64,000 nt of DNA from Dipylidium caninum (GCA_017562135.1 QEYB01000150.1:288845-352844); one strand, 5' to 3'. Shown: positions 49,648-62,803, counted from the first letter of the stretch. Notes: generated by a model not told the origin, from the letters alone. Translations and numbers: made by a program.

Positions 49648-52600
49648 ATTGGTGTATGGCTGCCGATAAGGCCGATAATAGATGATCAAAGGACGTCGAG
49701 AGCAAATTACATGAAGAATAACTCCAAGGAGGAAATAGAGGACACCGAAGGTAAGGTAAATCTCGAAGATGTCGTGGTACTCAAAAGAGAACTGATGTTC
49801 GAAACGGTAGTAGTCGCGAAGCCGTGGTACGCCATTCACCATCCAAATGTCGTAGTGCATACGCATCGGTACACAAGGCCGCGAGGGATCATCGCAGATG
49901 GCTTTTGATGTGTCACGGTCAGGTCGAGGCAACGCAGAAGTCTCCCATTCACACGTAGTCAAGTTGCGGTAGCAGGCAATCAAACTGAGATACCAGAACC
50001 TAGAAATGAAAAGAGAAACTGGTAATCAGGATACTGAAGACCCCAGAAGCAAGTTTGGGGTGTATCCGTATATGAAGAATAAGGAGATAGTCGCACAGAA
50101 CTTTGAGTAGCAAATGTGTTTTATCACTTTGCCAATTCGATGATGAGTGATAGATAAAGGCGTAGCATAAATATCTAACTAGGAGCAAGAAGAGGAACAA
50201 TGAAGTTTTGAGCGAAACACTTTGAGTTATCTTTGAGAGATTAGTTTTGCCTCATTCTAGTCAGATCTTTTTCGCCCGACGAGTCACTGAGGGCCTGGAC
50301 TTGGTCAGCGGTGTGTACAGCATCAAGCCCCCTCACTGTCCCCATTATTCACGTTTCGTAGAAATAGCATAGCTACTCTTGCCGTGGCAACTATAACTTC
50401 TCTTAATATCTTTCGGAATTTTGTGAAATCCATTCTCTCTAAAATCACAAAAGGCATTTGGACGTTTTAATTTGACACATCAACAAAAGCCGTTCGGTCT
50501 AATTTCGATAAAATGTACTCAACCAGTTTAAGGCACAAAGCATTGGCACGAACACATGGACAGGAAGTGCAAATAGCACCTTAGGAGACATGAAAGTTTA
50601 AAATCCACCCCGAACTCCTACCCAGGCGCCGAATGGTGAACACGAACGTGGACCATTAAAATTAATGCCTAGGTGTGTTTCGATTAACAGCATTTGGGGA
50701 ACTGGCAAGTAAACCAGGTAATTCAGCACTCTTACAATTTTATTAAATAAAGTTTTATAACCAACAGCTCTTGATTGAAGATTGAAAGGTTTCGGATATA
50801 TTGAATCCTAACCACTCGTCAGTTTTGTTAAATGAAAAGCAAATGACGACCTCAAGTAAAAATCGGGAAGCAAGGAGGCACGAGATATTATCAACAATTT
50901 AAGCAACTTAGATTTTAAGAGCATAGTTAACCCTAGAGATTTCACGATTAATGCAATGGGAAGATGTCCGCACTTGATAACTGTTAAAGTAACAGAAGCT
51001 GCTTCTATTAAGTGGACTAATTTGCATCGGCGTGAGGGATGCACTCAGAGACGCATTGTTCACGTACACTAACAAGATATTTTGGCCATTAAATGTGGGC
51101 CTAGTTGCCACTTCAGGTGAGTAGTGGAAAATGAGGAGAAACCAGAATAAATTTTTTTTGGCTAAGTAAATATTAATTTTACTCTAATGACTTAAGCTCA
51201 TCTCTTCCTGCTTGAACAGCTATTGGTCTGCCCTCAAGCAATAAGAGGAAATACGGATAATGCAAAGCGTCTTGTCTGTGCGACAGTAGTAATAAATTTA
51301 AATATGCTAATGCTGAGGAGTCGCGCGTATTACAGGCTCATTGAAATCAGTAATCATATCATCTCCTTTCTAGTTACCAATGAAATTACTACGAGGGGGC
51401 AAAAGCACGTCATTATCACATATCACCTACGATGGTTATGTTCATAAACAGGCACCTATCGTGCAAAGGCACCATGCATTAACCGATATCGCGAGGTGTT
51501 AGTGTAACATCTACGCAATAGGATGGCGAAAAACCGCATGAAGCTGTAAAAGTTCACACGGTGACGCAGTCGAAACCGAGTTAAACATCAGGAGGACAAA
51601 GTGAGACATGCATCAGCAACATATTTCAGCGTCAAGTAACTTTGGATTATGAACATAGATAGAATAAAAGCTAATCTCCGTTATTGCCGAACAAACCTGA
51701 TTTTAAAGGGATGGAGAAGTGACCTCTCATTCGTTCGATCGAAGGGCTTATATTCCCAAACTTAAGTAATCGAAGAGAAATAAATTTGGTTCTAAGGGAA
51801 TTCACATGACCCAGCTAAGAGAAAGGACGAAACAAATTAGGAAAGAAACTTTGATCAGGATCGATGCTAAGGCATCCACGTTGGAGGTTCCATTACCATA
51901 ATTATAGACATTCTACATACGGGCCAATCAAAGAACGTCGTGATGTAAAAAAGTGCACACATCTCGCAATAGGTTAATTGACATACGCGGAGGACCCATC
52001 AGAAAAAGTATGTGGATCACGAGTCAAATGATAAGATTCCATCTAATTTCTTTGAACTTACAAATGTATGCCTTCCAAATTTGGCGTTAAAACAATTGTT
52101 GGGGAAAGGGTGACGATATACGTCAAGAGAAATTCCACGTTTACAATAAAACGAAAAGCCGTCCAGAAATACTAGTTGACATATGCGAAGTAAACAAAAA
52201 GTATAGGGAGAAATACAATATACTACAAGAGATGTGGTTTAGTGAATAGGAGAACTATGAATTTCACACTCAAAAACATTCTCCAAGGGAAGAGGTGTAA
52301 GGCAATGCAGACTTTCAATATTTAATCGCAATTTCATGGACCCTAATCCATCTCCATTTAATCAATTGTGTTTCTGTCTCTAAGGGTGAAGCTAAAAATG
52401 GTTTTTTGGACTATAATAAAGTGGGAGAAGAATTAAATTTCGTTCTAGGATAAGGAAACAAAAACAAAAGTAGACGAGACACATTCTGAGCCCTAGCAAA
52501 GACACTTCAGTGCTGAGTGAAGCACAGCGGAGTGGCACGTTAAAGGAGGAGTCATATTTCTAATTCCGAAGGTGATTCAGAATTAAAGACGGGGACTACC

Positions 52601-54275
52601 AAATATAAATTAGAACAAATAGATATATTCTTAGTAAGAAAGAAAGTCTGCTAGAGTGACAACTTGTCTACTCTCATAATCCTAAGTATGGAAACATATT
52701 TTGAGGTTTATTGAAAACTTGCATCGGAAGTACCGTTTGGAACAAACAAAAAGAAAAAGTGGAAAGGGGAAGAATTTACCTAGGTTGTCGACGGTCCTGA
52801 ACCGTGAAGGTGAATTGTGAATCAGGTTGAACACGAGACCGATCGTCTTCCTCAGAGCACACGTCTCCAGTAGCACAGGGCACCTGGCGCAAAAAGTCCA
52901 TCTTGGCCTTGGGACTACATTTGCGGTGCCATGCAAGGGTGTTGATTCTTGAAAACATTGCCCGACAGCGGGCAGTCTCAGCTAACCAGAGACTGACGTG
53001 CGACTTATCCGAGACGTCGCCGAAATACTGTACAGGTCGACTAGCGTTGCCGTAGAGATCAGTCACATATTCGCCATCTACTATTGCTAATGTTGCGGGT
53101 GGCATCCATGATGAAGAGTCTGTGAGCGATAAGTTGACACAGCGTCATAATTTCCAGCCTCTGACAAAAGGTATGTCTCTGTCTTTCGCACGCCACAAAC
53201 AATGGCAAAAATAATGAATCGCACCGCTTTAATGACTAATGGCTGCCAACACTATCTCTTGGTAGCACCTTTAGTAGTTTATTACTAAAGAGATGACAAA
53301 GTCAGCATTATCTAAAAACAGAGGTGTGATTATGACATAAATTTATCTTCTTAGGAAACCCAACCAAATCGAATACAGCAGCTTGAAAAAATGTGTACGA
53401 GGATTACGATTGGTTAAGCTAAGAACTCTGAAAATTATATTGAAATTCTTGGTTGATAAAATAAGACCCGAAATGTCAAGTACTAAATAGAAAAAAGTCG
53501 CCAAAATGAAGAACACTGTATGAGATTTACAAAGAAGATCCAACGTCACAAAAGGAAGGTTCGCAAATGCGAAGACGTATAATGTTAATTAGGTTATATT
53601 AAATGTCATTTAATGACTAGTTTTTCTATAAAAGTAACTGAAAAGCGCAAGACGTTGGAAAATATCATATATCAAGTTGTGGCAGATGAGATTTAATAAC
53701 ATGACGACTATGCAAATGGGAAAAAGAACCAGAGTCCATAAAGGAAATGATCACACACGCATTTTCCATAAAAGTATAGCTGAGAAAACAGTTTAGGGAA
53801 CTTGGTACTTGACGTGAATGCCTAGACGTGTATAGGGCTTCCGGACAATTCTTTTTGCATTTGGAAAAAATTATTCTTTTTACAAGGAAAACATGAACCT
53901 TAATCAGCTTTTCTTTTGTGTAGCGAAATAGTTTGTTTGCAACTATAAGTATAGAATTTCTGTCTCACGATACATCGTACTTGAAGTAAGAAGATAATTC
54001 ATATACTGTTCTGCTTTGATTATTTTAAAAATTTAAGACTTCAATAACAATTACGCACTAAAGAGCGAGTCTATACGGGTGACATTTCCAAATATGTAAC
54101 CTCGAGTTCCCTCAATTTCGTCAACGGAGGTCTTTTGAAATGCGAACCTGGCGAGAAAGGTATAAATTTTATCCGTACTCCATTCTCCGGTGACGTGGAG
54201 AGACAACACATTGTGACATAGGGCGAGAAGAACGATAGCTATGAGGGAAACCTGGCAATAAGGCAAAGAAAACAT
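49648..54275 (-). CDS. distal copy of exons 1-3 of the TMEM145/GPR180-like gene (intact frames, no 3' exons adjacent)
   Basis: Minus-strand exons 54275-54059, 53119-52780 and 49999-49648 join in compatible phases into 303 residues. They cover the signal peptide (MFSLPYCQVSLIAIVLLALC), the whole luminal domain (TRIDSLFN, DGEYVTDLYGNASRP, RQVPCATGDVC, FTVQDRRQPR, FWYLSLIACYRN) and TM1 (LTFGVLYFLLGVILHVI). All three exons are free of the frameshifts seen in the proximal copy, and two adjacent Glu codons in exon 2 differ only synonymously. The next exon (GEYEPLACLLFSH) exists only once, at 33471-33217, so this copy must either splice across the left array and the proximal copy or make a truncated protein. 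It could be the functional 5' end, an alternative first-exon set, or a misplaced second haplotype. Confidence 0.8.
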
Positions 54276-55105
54276 TAGGATGTGGGATAGCGTACGTGAG
54301 GGCAGAAACAAGAACAAGGGGAAATACAAAATAGGAGTGACTGAACAGGCGCAAACAACAACGGAAAAGAAATACAGCATAAAATATTTGACAATAAAGT
54401 TGCATAAAAAAAACAAAAGGGCAAAGGTAGCAAAGAAGGTGCATTAATCAGTTTTCGCGCAGGAACAAGAAATCGAGTAGTAAAATTCAGAGAAAAATCC
54501 CGGTAGAAAAAATCGCACAAGAAAATGGACATTAAATTGAAGAAATTCACACAAGCGGAAACCTATAGAGAGAAAAATACGGTGGATAAGAGATTGAGAT
54601 TCATTATAAAAAAGAGCGAGAAGATGACGGATTAGGCACGACAAATGATGACGATGATAAAGAGGGTCAAGGTCGAAAAAAAGGAACGAGAAAAAAAAAA
54701 TTACGGAAGGAAAATCAAAAAGACCCACAATTTCAAAACAGAAACTAAGAAATATCTAGGGAAGAAATTTTGACAGCAAAAAGAAAAGAACACAGACAGG
54801 AAGAAAAAAATGTCCTAGTGACGGGGAGCAAAAAAGAGAAAAAACAGCATATGGAGCAAGCAAAAAATCAAAAAAAAAACACAAAATTGAAAAAAAAGCG
54901 CTTCCATGAAATTTTACGATTAATTGAAAAAGCGTAAAAATGGAAAAGAAAAAGGGAAATAAAAGAAAGAAAAAAAAAGCAAAAAGTGATAAGGAAAAAA
55001 ACAAAATCCCTATCACAGGCAGTAGAAAAAAATTCACACGTTCGGAAGGCAGGGAGAAAAAAAAAAGATTAAAAAGGATTCGGTCGGATACATAGATTTT
55101 GAAGG
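54276..55105. promoter_or_regulatory. 5' flank of the distal exon set
   Basis: This is the copy of 42029-42867, with the same purine-rich composition (long A and GAA runs) and several homopolymer length differences. It holds the duplicated promoter region up to the U1 array edge. No gene is seen. Confidence 0.4.
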
Positions 55106-55170
55106 CCAGCAGACTTCGGGCGTCCCTTCACCTGCCAAAGCCAGCAGACTTCGGGCGTCCGTTTACCTGC
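55106..55170 (+). pseudogene. two U1 3' stem-loop relics at the right array edge
   Basis: This is the same pair of ACTTCGGGCGTCC fragments as at 42868-42935, here about 35 bp apart. It marks the boundary between the purine-rich gene flank and the first array unit. Only the end of U1 is present. Confidence 0.75.
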
Positions 55171-56032
55171 CTCTAATTGTGATTGCACTGATGCGGTCGT
55201 CTTACTCTACTCCCCCTCACTAACCCCGCACAGCGCGGTGCGGCTGCTCGCCTCGCGCGCCAGCGTCTGTCGCACACGCACCTGCGTAGGGCGAGTGCGA
55301 CCACCGCACTATGGGCAGTCTCCCCCTTGGACCCATGCTCCGCACAACGCACTCCCGTTCTCATCGGCCTATATTATAGGGCACATCGCGTCTGCCCCTC
55401 CTCAGACCTTATACTGGCACGGGCGCGTGCCCTCGCAGCCTCTCTCACCTCCGATTCGCGGGTTAGCAAGAGCCTCTGCCCCTGTGAGCACACGGGTAAC
55501 GCTGTGCCTGGGGCCCCTCTTGCCTCTGTCAAACGCGTGCACCAATGCACACGAGAAGCTTCGTGAGCTTTTGCCTTGCGTGCTGCCGCACCTTCAGCGT
55601 AGCCGCGCGGCGACCCCGCCCCCCAGTCTCCTTCCTCCCCGCCCCGCCGCCCCCGCCCCGCCCCCGCTAACTCCCCCCGACCGCCTACAGGGCTGATCCA
55701 CTCGCCTCCACCCTCGTGGTGCACCTCGTGACACCGGCGACCTCTCTCTCCACCACCATCTACCTCGCACTACCACAAAAGCAGTCTTCCTTCCTGGCCA
55801 ACCGTGCACTCCATTGCGTTAACCTTAGAGATAAGCTACCACATGCACCAACATCCACCCTCTACCCGGGACACCCCACCCACACCACACCCACACACCA
55901 CACCACACACCACACACACACACACAACGACTACGACTCCGACTCCGACTCCGAATCCTATAGACAGACAGAGACGGGCAGAAGACGGCCAGACGGACAG
56001 ATGGACAGACGTAGACAGACAGACTGACGGAG

Positions 56033-56063
<31 letters not shown>

Positions 56064-56504
56064 AGAGAGAGACAGAGAGGGGGGGCGACTCGAGCGTGGC
56101 GTTGTGTAGCAGTGCTACTGCCTGTTCTCATGGCTGGGAAAGCGCGGTGGAGCGAGCCAGGAGTGCGGAGGGAGCGAAGGCGACGAAGGCGACGATGGGA
56201 TATGCAATGGATGCGTGGCGACGGACAGATTGGCGGAGAAAGAGGGTTTTTGGGGGACTCCTAGCGGCCGGGAGGGATACTACTGAAGCGTGAGAAGTAT
56301 GTGTGCTCTAGCGCACTGACAGGCGGGTGGGACGTGGTGGTGGCGAAGGGCGTGATGGTGAGTCGGGGAGGGAGAAGATGCCAGCGTGGCGGGAGTGGCG
56401 CATGGAGGCGGCGAAGGTGAGTGGCCATGGCACTGGTCGCCAAGGCGGGACGAGGGCGGCAAGTGGGAGCGCGGCGACGAGCGGAGGCTGAGAGGCAGCT
56501 CATT

Positions 56505-56662
56505 AAACTTACCTGGCGCCGGGTTCAGGGTGATCAGCAAGGCTCTGACCCCAGGTGGAGGCTCAGCATTGCACTCCGCTGTGTTGAAGCCTGCGACGGA
56601 CTCTAATCGGGTTCGCTCGGGTGCATAGTTTTTGCCAGTGGGGAGCCTTCGGGCGTCCCTTT
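56505..56662 (+). ncRNA. RNU1: U1 spliceosomal snRNA
   Basis: This is a 158-nt U1 homologue. The 5' end AAACTTACCTG pairs with 5' splice sites; position 2 is A where vertebrates have U. Stem-loop I has GATCAGCAAGG, resembling the U1-70K site. Stem-loop II has the exact U1A site ATTGCACTCC at 56568-56577. The Sm site AGTTTTTG is at 56627-56634 and the final stem-loop has a UUCG cap (about 56649). U1 snRNP defines introns at the start of splicing. The sequence is identical or nearly so to the next three copies, so the array is being homogenised. Exact ends are inferred by comparison with known U1. Confidence 0.93.
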
Positions 56663-57546
56663 ACCTGCCTCTAATTGTAATTGCCTCTGATGCGCTCGTC
56701 CTGCTACTCCCCCCACTAACGCCGCACCGCGGTGCGGCAGCTGGCTCGCGCGCCGCAGCGTCTGTCGCGGTTCCGCACCTGCGTAGGGTGAGCGCGACCA
56801 CCGCACTATGAACAGTCTCCCCCTTGGACCCATGCTCCGCACAGCGCACTCCCGTTCTCACCGGCGTATGGTATAGGGCACATCGCGTCTGCCCCCCTCA
56901 CACCTTATACTGGCACGGGCGCGTGCCTCGCAGCCTCTCCACCTCCGATTCGACCGGGGTTAGCAGGAGCCTCTGGCCATGTGAGCACACGGGTAACGCT
57001 GTGCCTGGGGGCCCCTCTTGCCTCTGTCAAACGCGTGCACCAATGCACACGAGAAGCTTCGTGGGCTTTTTGCCCTGCGTGCTGCCGCACCTTCAGCGTA
57101 GCCGCGCGGCGACCCGCCGCCCCAGTCTCCTTCCTCCCCCGCCCCCGCCCCGCCCCGCCCCCGCCCTAACCCCACCCCATCCCCCCGACCGCCTACAGGG
57201 CTGATCCACTCGCCTCCACCCTCGTGGTGCACCTCGTGACACCGGCGACCTCTCTCTCCACCACCATCTACCTCACACTACCACAAAAGCAGTCTTCCTT
57301 CCTGGCCAACCGTGCACTCCATTGCGTCTTAACCTTAGAGATAAGCTACCACATGCACCAACATCCACCCTCTACCCCACACCCACACCCACACCCACAC
57401 CACACCACACCCACAACGACACTCCGACTACACTCCGACTCCGACACTCCGACTCCGACTCCGATCCTATACAGACAGACAGACAGATAGACGGGCAGAC
57501 GGCCAGACGGCAGATGACAGACGGATAGACAGACAGACTGACGGAG

Positions 57547-57585
<39 letters not shown>

Positions 57586-58019
57586 CAGAGAGGGGGGGCG
57601 ACTCGAGCGTGGCGTTGTGTAGCAGTGCTGCTGCCTGTTCTCATGGCTGGGAAAGCGCGGTGGAGCGAGCCAGGAGTGCGGAGGGAGCGAAGGCGACGAA
57701 GGCGACGATGGGATATGCAATTGGATGCGTGGCGACGGACAGATTGGCGGAGAAAGAGGGTTTTTGGGGGACTCCTAGCGGCCGGGAGGGATACTACTGA
57801 AGCGTGAGAAGTATGTGTGCTCTAGCGCACTGACAGGCGGGTGGGACGTGGTGGTGGCGAAGGGCGTGATGGTTGAGTCGGGAGGGGAGAAGATGCCAGC
57901 GTGGCGGGAGTGGCGCATGGAGGCGGCGAAGGTGAGTGGCCATGGCACTGGTCGCCAAGGCGGGACGAGGGCGGCAAGTGGGAGCGCGGCGACGAGCGGA
58001 GGCTGAGAGGCAGCTCATT

Positions 58020-58177
58020 AAACTTACCTGGCGCCGGGTTCAGGGTGATCAGCAAGGCTCTGACCCCAGGTGGAGGCTCAGCATTGCACTCCGCTGTGTT
58101 GAAGCCTGCGACGGACTCTAATCGGGTTCGCTCGGGTGCATAGTTTTTGCCAGTGGGGAGCCTTCGGGCGTCCCTTT
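58020..58177 (+). ncRNA. RNU1: U1 spliceosomal snRNA
   Basis: This copy is 158 nt with all U1 landmarks (ACTTACCTG, ATTGCACTCC, AGTTTTTG, CCTTCGGG) and matches the copy at 56505 over its length. It lies in a unit of 1559 bp to the next U1. Confidence 0.93.
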
Positions 58178-59104
58178 ACCTGCCTCTAATTGTAATTGCC
58201 TCTGATGCGCTCGTCCTGCTACTCCCCCACTAACGCCGCACCGCGGTGCGGCAGCTGGGCTCGCGCGCCGCAGCGTCTGTCGCGGTTCCGCACCTGCGTA
58301 GGGTGAGCGCGACCACCGCACTATGAACAGTCTCCCCCTTGGACCCATGCTCCGCACAGCGCACTCCCGTTCTCACCGGCGTATGGTATAGGGCACATCG
58401 CGTCTGCCCCCTCACCTTATACTGGCACGGGCGCGTGCCTCGCAGCCTCTCCACCTCCGATTCGACCGCGGGTTAGCAGGAGCCTCTGGCCATGTGAGCA
58501 CACGGGTAACGCTGTGCCCTGGGGCCCCTCTTGCCTCTGTCAAACGCGTGCACCAATGCACACGAGAAGCTTCGTGGGCTTTTGCCCTGCGTGCTGCCGC
58601 ACCTTCAGCGTAGCCGCGCGGCGACCCCGCCGCCCCAGTCTCCTTCCTCCCCCCCCGCCCCCGCCCCCGCCCCCGCCCCCGCTAACCCCCACCCCATCCC
58701 CCGACCGCCTACAGGGCTGATCCACTCGCCTCCACCCTCGTGGTGCACCTCGTGACACCGGCGACCTCTCTCTCCACCACCATCTACCTCACACTACCAC
58801 AAAAGCAGTCTTCCTTCCTGGCCAACCGTGCACTCCATTGCGTCTAACCTTAGAGATAAGCTACCACATGCACCAACATCCACCCTCTACCCCGGGACAC
58901 CCACACCCACACCCACACCCACACCCACACACCACACACACACCCCACACACACCCACAACGACTCCCACTCCGACTACGACTCCGACTCCGACTCCGAC
59001 TCCGACTCCGAATCCTATACAGACAGACAGACAGATAGACGGGCAGACGGCCAGACGGCCAGACGGACAGATGGACAGACGGATAGACAGACAGACTGAC
59101 GGAG

Positions 59105-59143
<39 letters not shown>

Positions 59144-59578
59144 CAGAGAGGGGGGCGACTCGAGCGTGGCGTTGTGTGTAGCAGTGCTGCTGCCTGTTCT
59201 CATGGCTGGGAAAGCGCGGTGGAGCGAGCCAGGAGTGCGGAGGGAGCGAAGGCGACGAAGGCGACGATGGGATATGCAATTGGATGCGTGGCGACGGACA
59301 GATTGGCGGAGAAAGAGGGTTTTTGGGGGACTCCTAGCGGCCGGGAGGGATACTACTGAAGCGTGAGAAGTATGTGTGCTCTAGCGCACTGACAGGCGGT
59401 GGGACGTGGTGGTGGCGAAGGGCGTGATGGTTGAGTCGGGGAGGGGAGAAGATGCCAGCGTGGCGGGAGTGGCGCATGGAGGCGGCGAAGGTGAGTGGCC
59501 ATGGCACTGGTCGCCAAGGCGGGACGAGGGCGGCAAGTGGGAGCGCGGCGACGAGCGGAGGCTGAGAGGCAGCTCATT

Positions 59579-59737
59579 AAACTTACCTGGCGCCGGGTTC
59601 AGGGTGATCAGCAAGGCTCTGACCCCAGGTGGAGGCTCAGCATTGCACTCCGCTGTGTTGAAGCCTGCGACGGACTCTAATCGGGTTCGCTCGGGTGCAT
59701 AGTTTTTTGCCAGTGGGGAGCCTTCGGGCGTCCCTTT
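59579..59737 (+). ncRNA. RNU1: U1 spliceosomal snRNA
   Basis: This copy has all U1 landmarks and differs from its neighbours by one extra T in the Sm site (AGTTTTTTG). That may be natural variation or a homopolymer error. Confidence 0.92.
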
Positions 59738-60184
59738 ACCTGCCTCTAATTGTAATTGCCTCTGATGCGCTCGTCCTGCTACTCCCCCCACTAACGCCGC
59801 ACCGCGGTGCGGCAGCTGGGCTCGCGCGCCGCAGCGTCTGTCGCGGTTCCGCACCTGCGTAGGGTGAGCGCGACCACCGCACTATGAACAGTCTCCCCCT
59901 TGGACCCATGCTCCGCACAGCGCACTCCCGTTCTCACCGGCGTATGGTATAGGGCACATCGCGTCTGCCCCCCTCACACCTTATACTGGCACGGGCGCGT
60001 GCCTCGCAGCCTCTCCACCTCCGATTCGACCGCGGGTTAGCAGGAGCCTCTGGCCATGTGAGCACACGGTAACGCTGTGCCCTGGGGGCCCCTCTTGCCT
60101 CTGTCAAACGCGTGCACCAATGCACACGAGAAGCTTCGTGGGCTTTTGCCCTGCGTGCTGCCGCACCTTCAGCGTAGCCGCGCG

Positions 60185-60262
60185 GCGACCCCGCCGCCCC
60201 AGTCTCCTTCCTCCCCCGCCCCCGCCCCCGCCCCGCCCCGCCCCCGCCCCCCCCCGCTAACC
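60185..60262 (+). repeat. CCCCGCCCC tract in the array spacer (one per unit)
   Basis: C-rich runs broken by single G occur here and at about 55615-55680, 57110-57185, 58620-58700, 61805-61885 and 63455-63530. The minus strand reads as repeated GGGGCGGGG, which contains GC-box-like sites and could fold as G-quadruplex. The length differs between units. Confidence 0.85.
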
Positions 60263-60467
60263 CCCACCCCATCCCCCCGACCGCCTACAGGGCTGATCCA
60301 CTCGCCTCCACCCTCGTGGTGCACCTCGTGACACCGGCGACCTCTCTCTCCACCACCATCTACCTCACACTACCACAAAAGCAGTCTTCCTTCCTGGCCA
60401 ACCGTGCACTCCATTGCGCCTAACCTTAGAGATAAGCTACCACATGCACCAACATCCACCCTCTACC

Positions 60468-60714
60468 CCGGGACACCCACACCCACACCCACACCCACAC
60501 CCACACCCACACCCACACCCACACTTACACCCACAACGACTCCCACTCCGACTCCCACTTCGACTCCCACTCCGACTCCCACTCCCACTCCGACTACGAC
60601 TCCGACTCCGACTCCGACTCCGACTCCGAATCCTATACAGACAGACAGACAGATAGACGGGCAGACGGCCAGACGGACAGATGGACAGACGGATAGACAG
60701 ACAGACTGACGGAG

Positions 60715-60766
<52 letters not shown>

Positions 60767-60773
60767 GGGGGGC
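60468..60773 (+). repeat. compound microsatellite ladder in the U1 unit (largest example)
   Basis: Four simple repeats follow one another: CACCCA (about 60472-60530), GACTCC and variants (about 60540-60630), GACA/GACG (about 60640-60722), and GA (about 60722-60770). The same ladder, with different copy numbers, sits at about 55855-56090, 57360-57597, 58890-59155, 62084-62355 and 63765-64000. In the left array a simpler CA plus GACAGAGA version is at 43678-43810 and 45937-46050. Confidence 0.88.
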
Positions 60774-61196
60774 GACTCGAGCGTGGCGTTGTGTAGCAGT
60801 GCTGCTGCCTGTTCTCATGGCTGGGAAAGCGCGGTGGAGCGAGCCAGGAGTGCGGAGGGAGCGAAGGCGACGAAGGCGACGATGGGATATGCAATTGGAT
60901 GCGTGGCGACGGACAGATTGGCGGAGAAAAGAGGGTTTTTTGGGGGACTCCTAGCGGCCGGGAGGGATACTACTGAAGCGTGAGAAGTATGTGTGCTCTA
61001 GCGCACTGACAGGCGGGTGGGACGTGGTGGTGGCGAAGGGCGTGATGGTTGAGTCGGGGAGGGGAGAAGATGCCAGCGTGGCGGGAGTGGCGCATGGAGG
61101 CGGCGAAGGTGAGTGGCCATGGCACTGGTCGCCAAGGCGGGACGAGGGCGGCAAGTGGGAGCGCGGCGACGAGCGGAGGCTGAGAGGCAGCTCATT

Positions 61197-61354
61197 AAAC
61201 TTACCTGGCGCCGGGTTCAGGGTGATCAGCAAGGCTCTGACCCCAGGTGGAGGCTCAGCATTGCACTCCGCTGTGTTGAAGCCTGCGACGGACTCTAATC
61301 GGGTTCGCTCGGGTGCATAGTTTTTGCCAGTGGGGAGCCTTCGGGCGTCCCTTT
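61197..61354 (+). ncRNA. RNU1: U1 spliceosomal snRNA
   Basis: This copy is 158 nt, with the same sequence landmarks and the same flanks (CAGCTCATT before, ACCTGCCTCTAATTG after) as the copies at 56505 and 58020. Confidence 0.93.
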
Positions 61355-62304
61355 ACCTGCCTCTAATTGTAATTGCCTCTGATGCGCTCGTCCTGCTACT
61401 CCCCCCACTAACGCCGCACCGCGGTGCGGCAGCTGGGCTCGCGCGCCGCAGCGTCTGTCGCGGTTCCGCACCTGCGTAGGGTGAGCGCGACCACCGCACT
61501 ATGAACAGTCTCCCCTTTGGACCCATGCTCCGCACAGCGCACTCCGGTTCTCACCGGCGTATGGTATAGGGCACATCGCGTCTGCCCCCCTCACACCTTA
61601 TACTGGCACGGGCGCGTGCCTCGCAGCCTCTCCACCTCCGATTCGACTGTGGGTTAGCAGGAGCCTCTGGCCATGTGAGCACACGGGTAACGCTGTGCCC
61701 TGGGGGCCCCTCTTGCCTCTGTCAAACGCGTGCACCAATGCACACGAGAAGCTTCGTGGGCTTTTGCCCTGCGTGCTGCCGCACCTTCAGCGTAGCCGCG
61801 CGGCGACCCCGCCGCCCCAGTCTCCTTCCTCCCCGCCCCCGCCCCGCCCCGCCCCCGCCCCGCCCCGCTAACCCCCCACCCCATCCCCCCGACCGCCTAC
61901 AGGGCTGATCCACTCGCCTCCACCCTCGTGGTGCACCTCGTGACACCGGCGACCTCTCTCTCCACCACCATCTACCTCACACTACCACAAAAGCAGTCTT
62001 CCTTCCTGGCCAACCGTGCACTCCATTGCGTCTAACCTTAGAGATAAGCTACCACATGCACCAACATCCACCCTCTACCCCGGGACACCCACACCCACAC
62101 CCACACCCACACCCACACCCACACCCACACCCCACACTTTACACCCACAACGACTCCACTCGACTCCGACTACGACTCCGACTCCGACTCCGACTCCGAC
62201 TCCGACTCCGAATCCTATACAGACAGACAGACAGATAGAGGGCAGACGGCCAGACGGCCAGACGGACAGATGGACAGACGGATAGACAGGACAGACTGAC
62301 GGAG

Positions 62305-62343
<39 letters not shown>

Positions 62344-62803
62344 CCAGAGAGGGGGGGCGACTCGAGCGTGGCGTTGTGTAGCAGTGCTGCTGCCTGTTTC
62401 TCATGGCTGGGAAAGCGCGGTGGAAGCGAGCCAGGAGTGCGGAGGAGCGAAGGCGACGAAAGGCGACGATGGGATATGCAATTGGATTGCGTGGCGACGG
62501 ACAGATTGGCGGAAGAAAGAGGGTTTTTGGGGGACTCCTAGCGGCCGGAGGGATACTTACTGAAGCGTGAGAAGTATGTGTGCTCTAGCGCACTGACAGG
62601 CGGGTGGGACGTGGTGGTGGCGAAAGGGCGTGATGGTTGAGTCGGAGGAGGGGAGAAGATGCCAGCGTGGCGGGAGTGGCGCATAAGGAGGCGGCGAAGG
62701 AGATGAGTGACGGCCATAGGCGACTGGTCGCCAAGGCGGGACGAGAGGGCGGCAAGTGGGGAAGCGCCCCCGGCGACGAGGGAGGCTGAGAGGCAGCTCA
62801 TAT

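Larger units (their letters stand above)
46072..55105. repeat. segmental duplication, distal copy (non-array part)
   Basis: This is the direct copy of 33896-42867. Its left edge joins array sequence (CTGAAGCGTGGCG at 46059-46071) directly to intron-3 sequence. Against the proximal copy it lacks about 45 bp matching 35358-35402, has an extra 70-80 bp at about 52347-52422 and about 29 bp at 51612-51640, and carries a small tandem duplication of AAAAATAAAAGTGGAATA at about 48520-48556. The duplicated block continues into the right U1 array. Confidence 0.93.

Noticed and set aside
58420..58480. tRNA-like GGTCGAATC on the minus strand of each array unit
   Set aside because: It resembles a T-loop, but I find no matching D-arm, anticodon stem or acceptor stem around it.
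58890..58960. CACCCA repeats as possible telomeric DNA
   Set aside because: Flatworm telomeres are TTAGGG. These runs are interstitial, recur in each unit and are flanked by other simple repeats.
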